Shown: positions 21,201-23,600 of the stretch, piece by piece
Layout of the letters: each line of letters opens with the position of its first letter
How positions within the stretch are numbered: position 1 is the first letter of the stretch
Virus record (IMG/VR): IMGVR_UViG_3300044970_001451
Coordinates: 1 to 23,600 of that record
DNA length: 23,600 nucleotides
Origin: a virus
Reading direction: 5' to 3' (one strand)
Translations under genes and position numbers: made by a program
The notes under the pieces: model-generated
The model's input: the letters and a program-made list of their open reading frames with translations, nothing else
Databases searched by the model: none
Told to the model about the DNA's origin: nothing

Positions 21201-22168
21201 GTACCGGCGTATCACCAGCACCCACCACTGTTTTGCAGCCGCCTGATATTCTGCTTTGTAATGGCACTGCGTGGACGGAAGTGGATGTTAGCTCCACCTA
21301 CCTTTCTCAAACCGCTACGCAGGTTTCATTCTCACCGGCTGCAAGCATTGCCGCAGGGAACGTGCAAGCAGCAATCGAAGAAGTTAGCACTGAATGCAGA
21401 AATGTAAACAATGTGGCAAGCGGCATTCTTGCCACTGGTTATGGCGGCACGAGCTTTAATGCTTATACCAAAGGTGACATTCTTGTTGGCAGTGGCACAA
21501 CGCTGTTGAAGCAAGCAGTTGGCACTAATGGACAAGTGTTGACGGCTGATTCAGCGATGGGCACTGGCGTGAGATGGGTGACACCTGCTAGTGGCACTGT
21601 GCTTTCAGTGAGTGCAAACGCTCCTATCACTGTTGTGAGCGGCACCACTAATGCCGTCATTTCGATTCCCGATGCTACGACAAGTGTTCGTGGTTCTGTC
21701 ATTCTTACTGACAGTGTTAGTACTACAAGCTCTACACTTGCTGCTACTGCCACTGCAGTTAAGAATGCCTATGACTTGGCCAACGCTGCGTTGCCAAGAG
21801 CTGGCGGTACTATTACTGGCGAAGTGGTTATTGGCAGTGCGGGAACATTATTGTTCGAAGGTGCCACTGATAACACCTTTGAAATTCAGCTTGCAGCGGC
21901 TGACGCCACTTCAGACAAGGTGGTGACACTGCCAGACACTACTGGTACGATTATTACCACTGGCGATAGCGGTACGGTTACCAATTTAATGTTGGCTGGT
22001 AGCATTGCAGATACTAAGCTTTCCACTATTTCTACGGCTGGAAAAGTTAGCAATAGTGCCACTACGGCTACTAGCGCCAATACTGCTAATGCCATTGTTG
22101 CTCGTGATAGCAGCGGAAACTTCTCTGCTGGTACAATTGATGCCATCATTGATGAGGGCACCTTCTAA
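18248..22168 (+). CDS. long repetitive tail fibre protein
   Basis: A 1306-residue fibre-type protein, low in Cys, Trp and charged residues and rich in Ala, Ser, Thr, Gly, Val and Ile. N-terminal residues (MADQRITELVELPQGGVASN, then DALPIADVSASQTKKVQVKS) resemble the virion-attachment part of many cyanophage fibres. Then come tandem blocks with I-T-x-A-K-L repeats of 20 and 10 residues, and four copies of an about 50-residue block ending LLDDADASAQRTTLGL. Around residues 713-740 and 898-930 are two G-x-Q-W-L-N ... Y-x-W-N/D-G-x-x-W modules. The C-terminal third has Gly/Thr/Ser strands and ends with ANTANAIVARDSSGNFSAGT. Likely role: trimeric side or tip fibre that binds the host surface. No SD is plain before ATG 18248. 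Confidence 0.8.
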   Translation: MADQRITELVELPQGGVASNDALPIADVSASQTKKVQVKSLIQAGFNIADASTLDISKINQGSAAKFTGVSIATNTLTYDKIQQVSANKLLGRSASTGNVEEIDCTVYIRTLLDDADAAAARSTLELGIVATGNTVNTSLLEDLSVTTGKVNNLAITAGKLAADAVETAKILNGAVTSAKIQTSGITGVNVSADAIDTIHIAASGITLAKMASNSVGTIQIVDSGVTQAKLASNAVATINIVDSGITQVKLAANAVGTVNLVDSGITSAKIASGSVTISKLGLSSGELSGTVITASSIPSGSYASGSIPTVAIENDAVTFAKIQQVASGVLLGRVSAGSGNVESITLTEAGRALLDDADASAQRTTLGLDTMAVQAASGVAITGGTAVLSSGTISYATINAGVISGITDLAVADGGTGASTASGARTNLGLAIGTDVQAYDAALASIAGLTTASGQLIYTTASDTYETTTITAAGRAILDDADASAQRTTLGLGLLAVKNTVGSGDYDSSSIVTANISDSAITTAKLVDSGITTVKIVDANITAAKLASNAVTTAKIIDSGITTAKIADAAVSYDKIQATSASDVILGRFSAGGGTVEEIVCTSAARSIFDDATVADIRATLDLGTLAVQDGSFSGTSTGINTGDQTITLSGDVTGAGTGAFAATIANSAVTSVKINDLAVITAKLDDGAVTGVKMADNSAAIVAGSTPVGSGEFIGQQWLNTSTGFEYTWNGSSWQRQSSLSTIVISGDTVYSFASVYPDEFSASVIPSLNTQVASRFFAGPASGGADAAPVFRAITANDLPKATTAALGVAQAGTGLVTVSGIFNHANSVASGIYYKVTVDQQGHISAGETSLIADDIPSLPASKITTGSFGSGLIADDSILASKLANYSVSQFGEAPPVADFIGQFFFNPLEKDLYLWDGNVWNPVGISVGEIIFAGTYNASGNTIASTSADGAAVGLVVGSGLPTPSTTFNRYYVVVSSGGTGVSPAPTTVLQPPDILLCNGTAWTEVDVSSTYLSQTATQVSFSPAASIAAGNVQAAIEEVSTECRNVNNVASGILATGYGGTSFNAYTKGDILVGSGTTLLKQAVGTNGQVLTADSAMGTGVRWVTPASGTVLSVSANAPITVVSGTTNAVISIPDATTSVRGSVILTDSVSTTSSTLAATATAVKNAYDLANAALPRAGGTITGEVVIGSAGTLLFEGATDNTFEIQLAAADATSDKVVTLPDTTGTIITTGDSGTVTNLMLAGSIADTKLSTISTAGKVSNSATTATSANTANAIVARDSSGNFSAGTIDAIIDEGTF
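18827..19066 (+). repeat. four tandem 60-bp repeats in the fibre gene
   Basis: Units at 18827-18886, 18887-18946, 18947-19006 and 19007-19066 encode 20-residue repeats such as NAVGTVNLVDSGITSAKIAS. Unit boundaries fit exactly in frame with no insertions. They probably stack as beta-solenoid or triple-helix turns of the shaft. Confidence 0.8.
19805..19984 (+). repeat. six tandem 30-bp repeats in the fibre gene
   Basis: Six 10-residue units (SAITTAKLVD, SGITTVKIVD, ANITAAKLAS, NAVTTAKIID, SGITTAKIAD, AAVSYDKIQA) follow each other without gaps. They are half-length relatives of the 20-residue repeats at 18827-19066, so the basic unit is ten residues. Confidence 0.8.
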
Positions 22169-22179
22169 TCAATTGCAGA

Positions 22180-22235
22180 AAAAGCCTTTTAGAATTGCGA
22201 AAGACTCTTTAGTCTTTTAGTTTTGAAAGGCTTTT
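22180..22235 (+). terminator. nested terminator-like hairpins between the two fibre genes
   Basis: The inner hairpin AAAGACT-CTTT-AGTCTTT (22200-22217) has a 7-bp stem. The outer arms AAAAGCCTTT (22180-22189) and AAAGGCTTTT (22226-22235) pair over 10 bp, with the final T run as part of the 3' arm. Either could end transcription of the first fibre. The outer 3' arm contains AAAGG, the probable SD of the gene starting at 22240, so the two structures could compete. Confidence 0.6.
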
Positions 22236-22239
22236 AATT

Positions 22240-23600
22240 ATGGCTGGCGTTCTTCAGCATTTACGTTCCTCGACGCTGGCTAAGCGTCCTAATCCTGCTT
22301 CTATGGTTGATGGGCAAGTAGCCATTAACTATGCGAGTGGCAGTCCTGGCATGTTCTTCAAGGACAGCAATGGCAGCTTGGTAAAAGTGGGGCCTGTTCA
22401 CGTGGGAAGTGGGGCTCCTAACGTGAGTCCTGCGAGTGGTGGCACTGCTGGTAATTCCCTGGGAGAACAGTGGCTAGATACAAGTGGGGGCACATATGTA
22501 TTCAAGATCTGGGATGGTGCTGCGTGGCGCAGTGAAGCTGGTGAGTTTGTAAACACGACTGGCGACACGATGACTGGTGCGCTTGGGATTATTGCAGGCA
22601 GTGCTTCCACTCCAGGACTGTTTTTTAGCGGCGACGCAAATTCTGGACTATATTCTCCCGGCGCAGACCAAGTAGCCATCTCAACTAATGGCACGGGGCG
22701 GTTGTTTGTAGATGCGAATGGGCAGGTGGGGGTTGGCACCACGAGTCCTGGTACAGCTCTTGATGTTGTAGGTGTTATTCGCTCAAAGGCTGCCGGTGGA
22801 GAAGGAGGTCAAATTACATTAACAGATGTAAGCAATACAGAGGTATTTAATGTTGATGTCGACAATGCTGGAATAATTCGACTCTTTAGTACCGTTAACA
22901 ACAAAGATATTCAGTTTGGACAACTTGTTGGCACTGGTTGTAATATTAACTTTTATACTGGCCAGCTAGAACGCGCCCGCATCGACAGCTCCGGCAGGCT
23001 CTTAGTTGGCACGTCTAGTAACCGTACTGGTGCTGCCCTTCAAATCGAAGGCACTACCTTTGGTACATCCCTTGGCACAATTACAAATAACTCTGCCAAC
23101 TCTGCGCCGGCATATTTTCAACTAATAAAGTCACGCGGCACCAGCGTTGGATCACAAGCCTTGGTGTCAAATGGCGATGGTCTTGGAAATGTCCAGTTTG
23201 TTGGAACTGATGGCACTCAACAACTTGTAGCGGCGGCTATTGAGGGGATTGTAGACGGCACCCCCGGCACTAACGACATGCCGGGCAGGCTAATGTTTTC
23301 TACCACCGCCGACGGAGCGAGCAGCCCGACGGAGCGAGCACGCATCACGAGCGATGGATTCCTTCGGGTAGGCAAATCTTCGGCCGACATTAACGTACAA
23401 GGTATCTCTCTTGCTCCCTTTGGCACCGCAGCCTTTAGCAGAGACGCTGAAATTCCTTTATTCGTTAATCGCAATACCGACGACGGAGCGCTAGTTGTAT
23501 TTAGGCAAGAAGGAACTGACGAAGGCAGTATCTCCGTCTCCGGCACGACGGTTAGCTACAACGGGGCTCACCTTTCCCGTTGGTCCCAACTCCCTGGTGG
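22240..23600 (+). CDS. second tail fibre protein (3' end beyond the window)
   Basis: An open frame from ATG 22240 runs without a stop to the right edge, giving at least 453 residues. Start: AAAGG at 22226-22230, nine bases upstream. N-terminus MAGVLQHLRSSTLAKRPNPA with a V-D-G-Q-V-A-I-N phrase and FFKDSNGSLVKVGPVHVGSG is the pattern I know from cyanophage fibres. Residues 60-97 are a GEQWLDTSGG, WDGAAW module shared with the other fibre. TGDTMTGALGI and SGLYSPGADQVAIST follow, then strand repeats with ARIDSSGRLLVGTSS and ARITSDGFLRVGKSS, typical of fibre shafts. The last visible residues (VSYNGAHLSRWSQLPG) suggest that a C-terminal, perhaps chaperone-type, domain begins near the edge. Likely receptor-binding or collar fibre. 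Confidence 0.8.
   Translation, partial: MAGVLQHLRSSTLAKRPNPASMVDGQVAINYASGSPGMFFKDSNGSLVKVGPVHVGSGAPNVSPASGGTAGNSLGEQWLDTSGGTYVFKIWDGAAWRSEAGEFVNTTGDTMTGALGIIAGSASTPGLFFSGDANSGLYSPGADQVAISTNGTGRLFVDANGQVGVGTTSPGTALDVVGVIRSKAAGGEGGQITLTDVSNTEVFNVDVDNAGIIRLFSTVNNKDIQFGQLVGTGCNINFYTGQLERARIDSSGRLLVGTSSNRTGAALQIEGTTFGTSLGTITNNSANSAPAYFQLIKSRGTSVGSQALVSNGDGLGNVQFVGTDGTQQLVAAAIEGIVDGTPGTNDMPGRLMFSTTADGASSPTERARITSDGFLRVGKSSADINVQGISLAPFGTAAFSRDAEIPLFVNRNTDDGALVVFRQEGTDEGSISVSGTTVSYNGAHLSRWSQLPG

Noticed and set aside
1-23600. tRNA genes, att sites, integrase or insertion sequences
   Set aside because: None seen on either strand by eye; nothing here shows whether the phage is integrated or free.

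Overview
The window is the late structural (head and tail morphogenesis) module of a long-tailed phage, read almost entirely left to right. The gene order is the classic one for lambda-like siphoviruses: head protease/scaffold, capsid decoration protein, major capsid protein, head-tail connectors, major tail protein, tail completion proteins, a tail assembly chaperone pair with a programmed -1 frameshift, tape measure protein, the M/L/K/J-type tail-tip block, then fibres. I see no sheath, baseplate wedge, lysis, integrase or replication genes, so a siphovirus is favoured; the 1505-residue tape measure implies a long tail. The fibre sequences and the second tail-tube-like protein resemble, from memory, proteins of phages infecting Synechococcus/Prochlorococcus-type cyanobacteria. 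A cyanophage is therefore the best guess, but this is recognition rather than a database result.

Layout. 1-187 is the 3' end of an unidentified gene with an acidic tail. 188-472 is a small XRE-type regulator on the minus strand, the only gene on that strand. It is separated from the structural operon by a short AT-rich divergent spacer holding a perfect 17-bp palindrome over the promoter elements. 536-3217 is the head block: a DUF2213-type protease with a scaffold domain (and a scaffold start nested in frame), a cement-like protein and a DUF2184-type major capsid protein. 3274-5879 holds connector, tail tube and completion genes, interrupted by a strong hairpin terminator at 4991-5018. 5876-7075 contains a small unknown gene and the tail assembly chaperones, with a slippery A7 heptamer, an upstream SD-like stimulator and a downstream hairpin. 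7110-11627 is the tape measure. 11627-16633 are four tightly overlapping tail-tip genes. 16679-18170 are two further tail-tube-like proteins that look like divergent paralogues. 18248-22168 is a large repetitive tail fibre, and 22240 to the right edge is a second, incomplete fibre.

How it works together. Many genes overlap by ATGA or TAATG, indicating translational coupling. Stronger ribosome binding sites precede the products needed in many copies (cement, capsid, major tail protein, internal scaffold), while weak ones precede protease and connectors. Two terminator-like hairpins (4991-5018 and 22180-22235) carry the next gene's likely SD in their 3' arm, so they could limit both read-through and initiation. 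The points most worth a second look are the regulator plus palindrome inside the structural module, the complete three-part frameshift signal, the hairpins that combine termination and SD masking, the paired tail-tube-like paralogues, and the NlpC/P60-like protein that has kept its cysteine but lost its histidine.
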